32,228 nt of DNA. Source: Zavarzinella formosa DSM 19928 (GTDB taxonomy: Bacteria; Planctomycetota; Planctomycetia; Gemmatales; Gemmataceae). The number at the start of each line of letters is the position of its first letter. Position 1 is the stretch's first letter. Location: the NCBI RefSeq assembly GCF_000255705.1, contig NZ_JH636445.1, positions 245,993-278,220 on the forward strand. The letters run 5' to 3'. This document shows, piece by piece, positions 1 to 7,565 of this stretch. The notes under the pieces were generated by a model. The model searched no databases, was not told the origin of the DNA, and saw only the letters and a list, made by a program, of their open reading frames with translations. Position numbers and translations under genes: made by a program.

Positions 1-1
1 G

Positions 2-328
2 ATCGCGGTGACCGGCCTGTCGGGCAAGGGGACGTGGCTGTACGACCGGACGGGGTTGGGGAATTTCGCGATCCTCTCCGGGGTGTCGCCGACGACCGCC
101 CTGCTGCTGCCGGCGTCGGCGGTGTTGAAGTTCGTGCCGGCGGACTCGTCGGTGGCCCAGGTGGCGACGCTGAGTTACAAGGCCTGGGACGTGACCAACA
201 GCGGCCAACTGTCGGCCGGCTCGAAGGTCAGCACCACCGGGGCGACCACTAAGAATTTCTTCAGCACGGCTGTCGAAACCCTCAACGTCAACATCGGAAA
301 CCACGCTCCCGGCCTGAGTACCCTGTGA
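2..328 (+). CDS. C-terminal end of a giant repeat-containing surface protein (5' partial)
   Basis: The reading frame is open from the window edge and ends with TGA at 326-328, so only the last ~108 residues are visible. They form one repeat unit of the cadherin/Ig-like type found in very large secreted planctomycete proteins: GTWLYD, then TTALLLPAS, LKFVP, an aromatic-Ala-Trp-Asp strand (YKAWD) and a closing strand ending NVNIGNHAP. The pattern GTW...LLL..S..L.F.P...Y.AWD is the recognisable part. Such proteins are exported and probably act in adhesion or as cell-surface layers. No anchoring helix or sorting signal follows; the chain stops at the NHAP linker where another repeat would normally begin. 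The GTG at position 8 is an internal codon and not a credible start. Confident about the family type, not about function. Confidence 0.7.
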   Translation: MAVTGLSGKGTWLYDRTGLGNFAILSGVSPTTALLLPASAVLKFVPADSSVAQVATLSYKAWDVTNSGQLSAGSKVSTTGATTKNFFSTAVETLNVNIGNHAPGLSTL

Positions 329-395
329 ACTCGCGATTCAAAGAAAGGGCATTCGACAGATTGAGAATTTGAATGGTTCAAAATTGACCAGGTTA

Positions 396-470
396 AACTG
401 ACAAGAACTTGGGGATGTCATCCGACCGTTGTTTAGACGGTCGGATGACATCCCCAAGTTCTTGTCAGTT
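396..470. repeat. Perfect 34-bp inverted repeat (hairpin) between convergent genes
   Basis: The arms 396-429 and 437-470 are exact reverse complements over 34 bp, with a 7-nt loop (TGTTTAG). The element lies between the stop of the giant-protein gene (328) and the stop of the minus-strand gene ending at 538. That position fits a bidirectional terminator. There is no T-tract next to either arm, so it is not a classic Rho-independent terminator. A dispersed REP/MITE-like palindrome or an mRNA 3'-end stabiliser are alternatives. Confidence 0.8.
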
Positions 471-537
471 CAAGCATTGATACGAGATTCGAAGTTCGAT
501 CCTTCGCATTGATTGATGGCCAACCCAATCAGGAGAA

Positions 538-921
538 TCATAACCGCAAAATCTGCGTCAGTTTTTCGGCGGGCATTTCGGCTGCCTGGCCCGCTTTTTT
601 GCCGTCGGGAATGGTTCCGACGATGAGCATGTCCCCAATGACGGCAATTTCCTTTTCCGTCAGAATCTTCACGGCTTGTTCGGCTTTGAAATTACGCTTC
701 AACTGGACGGAAGAGGCTGACTTGCCATCAGCGGAAAGCTTGGGATTCACACACCAGACCGTGATATTCGGCGCCAAAGACTGGTCGGCGGTGATGATCC
801 AGCCGGTCTTTCCCAAGAGGCCGTTGACAAACGCAGGAAGAACAAACCCATTGAGATCAACCGGGGCTTCGTGGCAGACAACGCGTGACGGAGTCACCAG
901 CAATACTTTCACGGTTGGCAT
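538..921 (-). CDS. Hypothetical protein, 127 aa
   Basis: I do not recognise this family. The product is a soluble-looking protein of 127 residues with no signal peptide or membrane helix. It starts MPTVKVLLVTPS, has several short hydrophobic strands (VLLVTP, GWIITAD, IAVIGDMLIVG) and ends in a charged helix. The stretch EKEIAVIGDMLIVGTIPDGKKAG looks like a beta-hairpin followed by a basic loop. The ATG at 919-921 is preceded by a purine-rich GGGGAA about 6 nt upstream. This supports the strand, as does the amino-acid composition, which is better balanced than in the opposing frames. It converges with the giant surface-protein gene and is separated from it by a long hairpin. No neighbour suggests a role. 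The 169 bases between it and the next gene show nothing recognisable. Confidence 0.55.
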   Translation of the reverse strand: MPTVKVLLVTPSRVVCHEAPVDLNGFVLPAFVNGLLGKTGWIITADQSLAPNITVWCVNPKLSADGKSASSVQLKRNFKAEQAVKILTEKEIAVIGDMLIVGTIPDGKKAGQAAEMPAEKLTQILRL

Positions 922-1090
922 CGTTCATTCCCCGGCTTGTCGCAATTCCTCTTGAGTTTACACCGGATCTGGCTTCCAAGACAACCGTGTTGATCGCCGG
1001 AAAAACAATTGGTTCTCGTTCCCGACCTTACCTTCACCCACGAAATTCGTCTGACTGCTGGGAAAAGAACGGGCATTTCTCAATGGCGGG

Positions 1091-1555
1091 TCAGACGAGC
1101 GCCAACACTCTGACTTCTCGCTCGGCATCGGCGTCTTCATGCAGGTCGTAAATCTCCCTCATGTCTTCCACCAAATGTAGGGTTTCCGGGTCGTCGCCGA
1201 TCTGAAAGAAATGGCTCGGAATGACATCGCCCGTCGGACGCGCCTTGTCGTCTTGCAGGAACAAAACCCTTGTTTCCCTTGTCCGTGTCGGCGTGGTGTC
1301 GATCACCCGGCCGTCCCGACAAACGACGGCATGATGGACGAGCGTGATCAGATTTTTGGGAAGACTCCAGACCGTCCAGCCATAAACGATCTCTCCGCCG
1401 TTCCGCTCGATTTCCTTCACGCAATTGTCGAGATACTCTAGCGGGGCCGAATCCGGGTGAACTTCCACCTCGTGGAAAGTCGGCTGATAGGTCGGGGACA
1501 CGCCCCGGCAAAATCGGAGGATTGCGCTGGTAATGACGGCGGGAGTTGTGTTCAT
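1091..1555 (-). CDS. Hypothetical protein with GW-x-W ... HHAV ... D-TP motif, 154 aa
   Basis: The protein has the central pattern N-x-C...GG-x-I-x-YGWTVW (residues 43-63), followed by LVHHAV (72-77) and DGRVIDTTP (81-89). The same layout (a GW-x-W strand, a His in an HHAV/HAV strand, then an Asp before TP) recurs in a family of small bacterial and phage proteins of unknown function. From memory this is a known conserved family, but I cannot name a domain. Cys45, His75 and Asp86 could be a papain-like Cys-His-Asp set; this is inference only. The ATG at 1553-1555 is preferred. The frame could extend to a TTG at 1630, but that adds a hydrophobic, low-quality N-terminus. The gene is single, with no evident operon partner. 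The flanking 1556-1751 region holds only weak short hairpins. Confidence 0.6.
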   Translation of the reverse strand: MNTTPAVITSAILRFCRGVSPTYQPTFHEVEVHPDSAPLEYLDNCVKEIERNGGEIVYGWTVWSLPKNLITLVHHAVVCRDGRVIDTTPTRTRETRVLFLQDDKARPTGDVIPSHFFQIGDDPETLHLVEDMREIYDLHEDADAEREVRVLALV

Positions 1556-1751
1556 GATCGGCCCGGTTGCATCGGAAAGGAGAATTGAATGGAGGATCCA
1601 TCCAAAAACAGTGTAGTCGTCTTTTGCCAAAAAAGTGAACAGAAAATGCGGCGGCTCGGAACTTCCGACTCCGCAGCCGCCTGAAATGTTTGACGTCTTC
1701 AGACGGGTGACATGCTTCCGAAGACGAGTTGCTTGAGACTGGGCAAACTGG

Positions 1752-3215
1752 TCATTTTGTCTTGCCCGTCAGCGGTTCTTGTTTGACCGGTCCGAACGCG
1801 ACGTTCGTCTCGGATTCACATTTCACTTCATTGCCTGCAAACTTCAGGCGAATCGTGACCACAAACGGGGTTTCATAAAAACAGAGTTTGGCGGTGAAGG
1901 TTCCCTCATCCGTCCATGCTCCGCTGGCTCCGACCGGTTGAATCGGCAACGGCCCCCAACCGGCCTTTCCTTTTTGCCATGCCCCTTTTCCGCAGGGGAT
2001 GCGGTGTTCGACGCCGTTGATGCGGACAACCAGCGTCAGCGGACCGTCTTTGCCGTCGTCCTCCAATTTGAGGGATTCAAATTTGCGTTCATTCGCGGCA
2101 AACTCGAAGAGTTTGCCGGCCACGTTGGCGGCGGTCGCCGAGCCTGCGGCGGGCCGGAGCGAGAGGCTTTTTAAGGTCTGGTCAAGCGACGACTTCGCCT
2201 TGTCGTTGGCGGCCAATGGCTCGGCTTTGAATGCGGGAAGAAGGGTGTCCCAAATGAGGTTCAACACGGATTGCATGTCGCGGAGGCCGCTGGTGATCGC
2301 GATCACCGCGTCCTGTTCGGGCAGGACGATGCAATACTGGCCAAACGCCCCGTCGCCGCGATAGGCTCCGTGGCGGCATCGCCAGAACTGGTAGCCGTAC
2401 CCTTGGTCCCAATCGCTTTTGGGGTTGCTGCCGTTGGAAGTTTGCCGGGCCTTGGCGGCTTCGATCCACGCCTCAGGAACCAGTTGCTTCCCGTGCCATT
2501 TTCCTTTTTGAAGATAAAGCTGGCCGAATTTGGCGATGTCCTCGGTGCGGATGCTCAGGCCATAACCGCCGGTGGAGATTCCTTGGGGGCTGGTTTCCCA
2601 TGTGGGGTGTTCGATTCCCAACGGTTCAAACAGGCGGGGGGTCAGATAGTCGAGGAGCGTTTTGCCGGTCACCTTTTGAATGATCGCCGAAAGCATATAG
2701 GTGGCCGATGTGTTGTAGACAAAATGCGTTCCGGGTTTGAACGGCACCGGATGAGCCAGAAACGTCTTGACCCACGATTGATTCGCGGGCCGGCCCGGTT
2801 CGCTTTGCTGCCCGGTGGACATGCGGAGCAGATCGCTGACTCGCATCGCCTTGAGGTTGGCGCTTGGTTCGGCCGGGGCCTCTTCAGCGAAGAATTTCAA
2901 AACTTCGTCGTCCAGGCTCAGTTTGCCTTCCGCAATGGCGATGCCCACGGCGGTCGAAGTGAAACTTTTGCTCAGGGAGTACAGTGAGTGAGGGGATTTG
3001 GCGTCATGGGGCGCCCACCAACCCTCGGCGACCACCTGGCCGTGCCGCACGATCATGATGCTGTGCAGCGAGTCGATTTTCTTGTCGGCCGCCGCGACAA
3101 AGGCTTGCACGATTGCGGAATCCAACCCTTGGGATTCGGGGCTGCTTCGCGGAAGATCGGCCGCGTGACAGGCGAAACCGATGGTCAACAGTGTGAAGAC
3201 GGAGAGTAATCTCAT
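1752..3215 (-). CDS. Secreted serine hydrolase of the class C beta-lactamase / penicillin-binding fold
   Basis: 487 residues. A signal peptide spans about residues 1-19 (MRLLSVFTLL...CHA|AD). The catalytic core follows: the Ser-x-x-Lys nucleophile motif SLSK at 80-83, Tyr167 in FVYNTSATYML as the probable second motif, and a GDGAFGQ turn near 287-293 in place of the KTG strand. The order and spacing match the broad Pfam Beta-lactamase family, which includes esterases, D-aminopeptidases and carboxypeptidases. True antibiotic resistance cannot be inferred. A C-terminal extension of ~150 residues (from about 340) is probably a beta-rich domain. The classic Tyr-x-Asn is altered (Tyr-Asn-Thr). The start at 3215 was chosen because the signal peptide begins there and GAGG lies upstream; the frame runs on to 3449 with no sensible protein. 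It is transcribed divergently from the SDR gene. Confidence 0.88.
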   Translation of the reverse strand: MRLLSVFTLLTIGFACHAADLPRSSPESQGLDSAIVQAFVAAADKKIDSLHSIMIVRHGQVVAEGWWAPHDAKSPHSLYSLSKSFTSTAVGIAIAEGKLSLDDEVLKFFAEEAPAEPSANLKAMRVSDLLRMSTGQQSEPGRPANQSWVKTFLAHPVPFKPGTHFVYNTSATYMLSAIIQKVTGKTLLDYLTPRLFEPLGIEHPTWETSPQGISTGGYGLSIRTEDIAKFGQLYLQKGKWHGKQLVPEAWIEAAKARQTSNGSNPKSDWDQGYGYQFWRCRHGAYRGDGAFGQYCIVLPEQDAVIAITSGLRDMQSVLNLIWDTLLPAFKAEPLAANDKAKSSLDQTLKSLSLRPAAGSATAANVAGKLFEFAANERKFESLKLEDDGKDGPLTLVVRINGVEHRIPCGKGAWQKGKAGWGPLPIQPVGASGAWTDEGTFTAKLCFYETPFVVTIRLKFAGNEVKCESETNVAFGPVKQEPLTGKTK

Positions 3216-3258
3216 ACCCGTGGCCTCGAATGACAAAGTGAATGTGTTTGTGAGGTGT

Positions 3259-3288
3259 TTGATACGGACTTGGAAAGGATGATGCCAA
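3259..3288 (-). promoter_or_regulatory. Candidate sigma-70 promoter of the secreted beta-lactamase-fold gene
   Basis: On the minus strand, TTGGCA (3283-3288) and TATCAA (3259-3264) are separated by 18 bp. This would give a transcript start near 3252 and a leader of about 37 nt before the ATG at 3215. It is a visual match to -35/-10 boxes only. Confidence 0.3.
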
Positions 3289-3416
3289 GAGACAATTATT
3301 TCCACCATCGTCGGAGGTTGTCGGGATGCCGACTGTTGACACTGGAAATCACCCGCACTTGTCGTAGTTGATTCTACGATGGCTGTTCCCCCCGCATCCC
3401 TTCGAGACTCCCCCTC

Positions 3417-4145
3417 ATGTCCTCTGTCGGCCGATTCAGCGGAAAGCACGGCTTGGTCACCGGAGGAACGAGCGGCATCGGCGCCGGCATCGCGGCCGCT
3501 TTTCTTCGCGAAGGGGCGACGGTTACCGTCACCGGGCTGACGGAAGCCGAAGTCGGGGCGGTTCCGCCAATCGCCGGACTCTCGGCAGTGGCACTTGATG
3601 TTTCCAATGAGGCCGCCATTCGGGAGTTGGTCGGCGGGATGCCGCGGCTTGATTTTCTCGTCAATGCGGCGGGGATGTTGTTGCGGCAGGGGCGAGAGTT
3701 TGACCCGGTCTCGTTCGCCAAAGTTGTCGATGTGAACCTCACGGGCATGATGCGGGTTTGCGTGGCCTGCCGGGAATTATTGGCCCGAAATGGCGGGGCC
3801 ATTGTCAACATCGCGTCTATGCTCAGCTATTTCGGCGGCGGTCATGCCCCGGCGTATAGCGCCAGCAAAGGGGGCGTTGTTCAACTGACCAAATCGCTGG
3901 CAATCGCATGGGCCGCCGACAATATCCGGGTGAACGCCGTGGCTCCCGGATGGATTGCCACCGCCCTGACGAAACCATTGCGGGAAGACCCGGTTCGCAG
4001 CCAGGCTATCTTGGACCGAACTCCCATGAAACGATGGGGAACGCCCGACGATGTCGCCGGGCCGGCGTTGTTTTTGTGTTCGCCCGAGGCGGCGTTTGTC
4101 ACGGGCGCCTGTCTGACGGCCGACGGCGGCTATTCCGTCATGTGA
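3417..4145 (+). CDS. SDR-family NAD(P)-dependent oxidoreductase
   Basis: 242 residues, the typical length of classical short-chain dehydrogenases. The Rossmann cofactor motif TGGTSGIG is at residues 15-22, the NAAG strand at 83-86 and Asn107 in the helix-4 motif. The catalytic residues are Ser134 (IASMLS), Tyr147 and Lys151 (YSASK), and the C-terminal GG-Y (TADGGYSVM) is standard. Most such enzymes reduce or oxidise a ketone/alcohol; the substrate is unknown here. A cupin gene starts 14 nt after the stop, so the two are almost certainly co-transcribed. A small-molecule pathway step shared with the cupin is therefore likely. The Asp61 after the second strand and the absence of basic residues after strand 2 hint at NAD rather than NADP, but this is weak. 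Confidence 0.93.
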   Translation: MSSVGRFSGKHGLVTGGTSGIGAGIAAAFLREGATVTVTGLTEAEVGAVPPIAGLSAVALDVSNEAAIRELVGGMPRLDFLVNAAGMLLRQGREFDPVSFAKVVDVNLTGMMRVCVACRELLARNGGAIVNIASMLSYFGGGHAPAYSASKGGVVQLTKSLAIAWAADNIRVNAVAPGWIATALTKPLREDPVRSQAILDRTPMKRWGTPDDVAGPALFLCSPEAAFVTGACLTADGGYSVM

Positions 4146-4159
4146 TCCGGGGAAATGAC

Positions 4160-4642
4160 ATGTCATCGAACGCGGCCGGAATGATTGGCGATTTGGTGGC
4201 GACCGCCATCCCGGAAGACGAACGCGTCTGGGTTCCGCAGGCACCCAACGTCTGGTTTCGGCCGTTATTTTTCAACACGGTGCAAGGGGGGTGGTGCAAC
4301 CTGCTCCGGGTGCGGCGGTCGGGGGTGTTAAGCAGACACCGCCATCCCGGCCCGGTTCACGGTTATGTCATCAAAGGAAGCTGGCGGTATCTCGAACACG
4401 ACTGGGTGGCGAAGGCGGGAATGTATGTTTTTGAACCACCGGGCGAGACGCACACATTAGTTGTTGATGCCGGGGTTGAGGAGATGATTACGTTTTTCAA
4501 CATCTCCGGGGCGATGCTCTATGTCAACGAGGCCGACACCATCGTTGCCTATGAAGATGTTCACACCAAAATCGACGTGTGCCGAAAGCACTATGAAGCG
4601 ATTGGACTCGGTGCTTCATATGTCGATCAATTCATCCGTTAA
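4160..4642 (+). CDS. Cupin-fold protein of the 2,4'-dihydroxyacetophenone dioxygenase type
   Basis: 160 residues forming a single cupin barrel. Motif 1 reads G-x4-H60-x-H62-x4-H67-x5-G and motif 2 reads G87-x5-P-x-G-x2-H98, which together provide a metal site. The overall pattern (PNVWFRPL near residue 30, RHRHPGPVHGYV, EPPGETHTL) resembles the ChrR-like/DAD cupin family, whose characterised member cleaves 2,4'-dihydroxyacetophenone using non-haem iron. Assignment to that exact reaction is not justified. The ATG at 4160 has GGGGAA just upstream and begins 14 nt after the SDR stop codon. The frame extends upstream inside the SDR gene, but that part is an out-of-frame shadow. No membrane segment or signal peptide, so cytoplasmic. 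Functionally tied to the SDR by operon position. Confidence 0.85.
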   Translation: MSSNAAGMIGDLVATAIPEDERVWVPQAPNVWFRPLFFNTVQGGWCNLLRVRRSGVLSRHRHPGPVHGYVIKGSWRYLEHDWVAKAGMYVFEPPGETHTLVVDAGVEEMITFFNISGAMLYVNEADTIVAYEDVHTKIDVCRKHYEAIGLGASYVDQFIR

Positions 4643-4710
4643 AATGTTTTCATTGGCACGAGACAAAAGATGGTGCGTATGTCTTTGGGCGGCCTGAATA
4701 TGCCTCGCGT

Positions 4711-5106
4711 TCATTTGATCACAGAGGAAGTCGCCTGATCCATTTGCTCTGACGACACATCGGCAGACAAGAAATCTACTTTGCGAAACAGGGGTATCAA
4801 CAGAAAGCGACAGAACACCCACATCAGGAGGCTTCCGAGCAAAAGCCCCAAACCCGCTCCGATGATGCCGCCGATGCCGGTGTCAAAAAACATCTTGATC
4901 GGCCCTGTCAGATCAGGGGCCATGCCCACTCCCGGCTTGGGTTCGTTGGCGCCCTCGGCCCCCTTCTGCAACCCGATAATCATTCCGTAAACGAGACCGG
5001 CATAGATAGCCAGAGCCACGCCGACCGCGACAAACAGCCCCGCCAGAAGTTGGCCGGACAATTTCAATCGGCGAGACGCGGGGGGCTGAATTTTTGGAGA
5101 AGCCAT
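4711..5106 (-). CDS. Small two-helix membrane protein, unknown function
   Basis: 131 residues with a short basic, proline-rich cytoplasmic start (MASPKIQPPASRRLK) and a first hydrophobic helix at about 17-45 (LLAGLFVAVGVALAIYAGLVYGMIIG). An ~35-residue polar loop follows, then a glycine-rich second helix at about 78-105 (GIGGIIGAGLGLLLGSLLMW). The C-terminal tail is charged. The start at 5106 is well supported by GAGGAGA five bases upstream of the ATG; the frame continues to 5154, but without as good a site. I do not recognise a family. It converges with the cupin gene and lies ~105 nt downstream of the secreted HEAT-like gene on the same strand, so co-transcription with that gene is possible. 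Confidence 0.7.
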   Translation of the reverse strand: MASPKIQPPASRRLKLSGQLLAGLFVAVGVALAIYAGLVYGMIIGLQKGAEGANEPKPGVGMAPDLTGPIKMFFDTGIGGIIGAGLGLLLGSLLMWVFCRFLLIPLFRKVDFLSADVSSEQMDQATSSVIK

Positions 5107-5211
5107 TATTCTCTCCTCTTGAATGACTTGGTCGGAAGGAACCCTGTCATTCATCGTGCAAGGAGCGTGCCGGGAAAAACCCGTTAAGAGTTCTTCGCCA
5201 ATCGATCGGGA

Positions 5212-6288
5212 TTATTTTGGCTTGGTTGTTTTCCTCGCAGCGACCAACTCGCCAATCTCCGTGCGAATAGTCGTGATTGTCTTGGTATCGGCCGGGATTT
5301 CCTTTGCTTCCTTCTCCTTCTCGATTTCGTCGATGGCATATTGGCAGGAGCTCTTCACGTTTTTGTCGTCCGTCTTCATCACCTCGCGCAGCAAGGGAAT
5401 CAGGGGCTTGGCGGCGACTCCAAGCCGACTTACCCCGCCGAGGGCGCATCGAAGCGGGTATTCGTTCTTTTCGGTCTTGAGAATCTGTTCATACTCCTTC
5501 ACCACATCTTCGATCTTCATGTGTTCCGTCGGCAAACTGGAGACGGCGTAACCTCGCACATCGGGAGCCTTGTTGCTCATCTCTTTGCGCGCACGGGCCA
5601 ACAGGGTGTCGCTGCCAATCACCAAGGTATCGGTCGGGATTTCCAGCAAGTCCAGCGAGACGGTCTGCCCGGCTCGGTCGCGCAGCCGCTCCAGACGGTC
5701 ACGGGCTTCGGCGGCCGGTTTGTCGTTGAGGGCCTTGAGGATCGCGGGGATGGCGGCCGTTCCCAATGCCTCGATGCCTGTTTCGGCGCCGGCCCGTGTT
5801 TTGAAGTCGTCGCTGTTCAATTCGGTGATCCATTTCGTCAGTTGTTCGGGCTTTTCAGGGGTCTTGGCCCGGACGCCGGGGATTCGGATCGTCAGCGTCG
5901 CCCGCGTGTCGGCCACTTCGCTATCACCGCCGAAATGGAATCCGTGCGGCACATGGACAATCCAGTCGTAGGCGATTTTCTTGTCCCGCAGAAGCGTTTG
6001 CGTCTCCCCGGTTCCGGCCAGCAGGATGATCTCTTTCTTGTCGTGCTTCATCGCGGTGAACTTGGCGATAGCCTTGTTGAGTTCCTTGGCGTCTCCTTTG
6101 AAGAAGAACGTGGGGTTGGCGTTTACCTCATACCAGTAGACGCGGGAATCCATGTTGGCGATGGCCAGCAAGTCGTCGGCCAGGCCAAAACTCTGGTTCA
6201 GCGGGCCGTTGCCCAATTGTTCGGTGGCCAGCCCGCAAGCCAGACTTGGGGCGAGTATCAGCGGGAGGAGAGACAGGATTCGGCGCAT
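5212..6288 (-). CDS. Secreted HEAT-repeat-like protein
   Basis: 358 residues. A signal peptide occupies about residues 1-18 (MRRILSLLPLILAPSLACG). Residues ~25-140 form a domain of unknown type with short strands (VYWYEV, TFFFKGD, EIILLAGTG). After residue ~150 come alpha-helical repeats with the HEAT/ARM-like signature ALGTAAIPAILKAL and LGVAAKPLIPLL, with an aligned SSLPTEHM segment between. The pattern 'Asp-Ser-Asp...RAGAE-x2-IEALG' at the start of the repeats is common in planctomycete exported HEAT proteins. The likely role is protein-protein interaction in the periplasm; no catalytic residues are visible. A long frame exists on the opposite strand (5341-6312), but it lacks a signal sequence and has the Gly/Arg/His-rich composition of a shadow. 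Confidence 0.78.
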   Translation of the reverse strand: MRRILSLLPLILAPSLACGLATEQLGNGPLNQSFGLADDLLAIANMDSRVYWYEVNANPTFFFKGDAKELNKAIAKFTAMKHDKKEIILLAGTGETQTLLRDKKIAYDWIVHVPHGFHFGGDSEVADTRATLTIRIPGVRAKTPEKPEQLTKWITELNSDDFKTRAGAETGIEALGTAAIPAILKALNDKPAAEARDRLERLRDRAGQTVSLDLLEIPTDTLVIGSDTLLARARKEMSNKAPDVRGYAVSSLPTEHMKIEDVVKEYEQILKTEKNEYPLRCALGGVSRLGVAAKPLIPLLREVMKTDDKNVKSSCQYAIDEIEKEKEAKEIPADTKTITTIRTEIGELVAARKTTKPK

Positions 6289-6367
6289 GATGACCCCGCG
6301 AGTGATGGTTAAGACACCTATGTATGACGAGCCGGGAACCAGTTCAGACGAGGATTTTGTCCGCCGT

Positions 6368-6868
6368 TCAACTCAAGAAGGGGATCGCCTCGGCCGAGTA
6401 GGGCACATAGAGCGGATGCCTCGGATGCCCGTCTTTCGTGACCCCGAGTGATACCGGCTGAATGCCAAGCGATTTGAGCCAACGCATCACCGTCAAATTT
6501 TGGCCCATGTGCGTGCCGTGGACGCCCCAAGCGCACACCACCGGCCCATCCTCTTCGCCGCATAAAAGCGTATCAAACCAGCTTTTGTTCTCCGGCCCGG
6601 CGGGATCGTCCGCCGCCCGCATGTCGGCCGGGTCGGTTGCCCGGATGGCGAACAAATTCAAGACGAGGAGTTTGCCGCAGTTCCACATTCGGGCAAAGCC
6701 GATGCAACGGCGAATCGTCGGATCGTCGGTCTGTGCGTCGGCCGTGGAGGGATTGAGCATGATAAACGTGGCGGTTCTCACGCCGGTGCCGACTCGACGA
6801 GTCAGGGCATAACGATACTTGCCGCAATCGGAGATCACCGCGTTCTGTTCAAGGAGCGGGGTTGTCAT
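6368..6868 (-). CDS. DUF1643 domain-containing protein
   Basis: 166 residues. The signature of the DUF1643 family is clear: YRYALTRR near residue 20, FIMLNPSTAD at ~36-45, DDPTIRRC at ~49-56, LLVLNLFAIRATDP at ~71-84, then a late VCAWG strand and a C-terminal GHPRHPLYVP. The family is widespread, often carried on mobile or accessory DNA, and has no established biochemical role. The ATG at 6868 starts just before the conserved N-terminus; the frame runs on to 6964 but with no conserved content. No signal peptide, so cytoplasmic. It sits alone between the secreted HEAT-like gene and a divergent small secreted-protein gene. Confidence 0.9.
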   Translation of the reverse strand: MTTPLLEQNAVISDCGKYRYALTRRVGTGVRTATFIMLNPSTADAQTDDPTIRRCIGFARMWNCGKLLVLNLFAIRATDPADMRAADDPAGPENKSWFDTLLCGEEDGPVVCAWGVHGTHMGQNLTVMRWLKSLGIQPVSLGVTKDGHPRHPLYVPYSAEAIPFLS

Positions 6869-7025
6869 GGAAGCGTGTCCGACAAACGACCGAAGTAGCG
6901 GAACCGGAGCCGATGATTCTTGTGAGAATGCGGAAAGCCAGCCGTTTGGGCAAGCAAAATGCACCGTCCGTCGGGTGTTGGCGTTCGTCTGGAATGATAA
7001 GACGCCCCATTAGGGAGGAAAACCG

Positions 7026-7427
7026 ATGATGAGAATCATGACTTTGGCCGCCGTCACGATGATGATGGCCGCCCCCTGTCCGGCCGAACCGATGCCCGAG
7101 GCGAGAGGCAAAAATCCCGCCCCCGCCAACCCGACGGTTGGCTTGTGGTCGGCGGTGTTCGAGAACGGCGTGAAGGAGACTTGTGAGATCCGTCCGGATG
7201 GCACGGCTACCGAGTCTGAACCCCTTCGCGCCTCCAAAGGGAAGGTGGAACGGAAAGACGGAGCCGTGGTCATCACCTTTGCCGACGACCGGGTGGAACG
7301 ATGGACGGCCGTGGGCAATCGCATGGTCGTCGAACATTGGTTTCCCGCCGCCCAATACCCCGCCGGGCCTCGTGTTCTTGGAATTGCTGATCGCAAGGAA
7401 CTGGCTCGCCATTTGGCTGACGACTGA
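7026..7427 (+). CDS. Small secreted protein, unknown function
   Basis: 133 residues. It has a short signal peptide (MMRIMTLAAVTMMMAAPCPA, cleavage near 20) and a very strong ribosome-binding site (GGGAGGA) 6 nt upstream of the ATG. The mature part carries a strand pattern VGLWSAVFENG...CEIRPDGTA...VVITFADDRVERW...MVVEHWFP. This is typical of small lipocalin-like or extracytoplasmic single-sheet proteins that planctomycetes encode in numbers. It has no catalytic motif and one Cys in the mature chain (CEIRP). Gene context: monocistronic, followed by a hairpin and then the putative sigma-54 small-RNA unit. Confidence 0.75.
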   Translation: MMRIMTLAAVTMMMAAPCPAEPMPEARGKNPAPANPTVGLWSAVFENGVKETCEIRPDGTATESEPLRASKGKVERKDGAVVITFADDRVERWTAVGNRMVVEHWFPAAQYPAGPRVLGIADRKELARHLADD

Positions 7428-7462
7428 GCAAGTTCCGCTTTCTGAGCACGTGAAAAAGCGGA

Positions 7463-7501
7463 TGCACGGAACAGATGCACGGGTTGATCGTGTTCCGTGC
7501 A
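7463..7501. promoter_or_regulatory. Inverted repeat, possible activator site for a sigma-54 promoter or gene-end hairpin
   Basis: TGCACGGAACA (7463-7473) and TGTTCCGTGCA (7491-7501) are exact 11-bp inverted copies separated by 17 bp; a third TGCACGG lies inside at 7476-7482. The element ends about 120 bp upstream of the -24/-12 promoter at 7621, the usual distance for an enhancer-binding-protein site. The TGCAC/GTGCA ends recall NtrC-type half-sites. Because it follows the stop at 7427, a terminator hairpin for that gene is a real alternative; no T-run follows it. Confidence 0.4.
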
Positions 7502-7565
7502 GAAAATGACCCGGACAGATAGGAATGGTTTGATGACGAGATTTCTTGCGCATAAAAAAGGTCTT

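Noticed and set aside
885-1151. Short plus-strand frame between the two small minus-strand genes
   Set aside because: No start signal or recognisable composition; runs into the 3' end of the next gene.
1651-1726. Short inverted repeats (6-7 bp) between 1555 and 1752
   Set aside because: Too short and loops too long to call a terminator.
4652-4670. TGGCACG as another sigma-54 site
   Set aside because: No TTGC at the -12 position with proper spacing.
5341-6312. 323-codon plus-strand frame opposite the HEAT-like gene
   Set aside because: The minus-strand product has a signal peptide and repeat pattern; this frame has neither.
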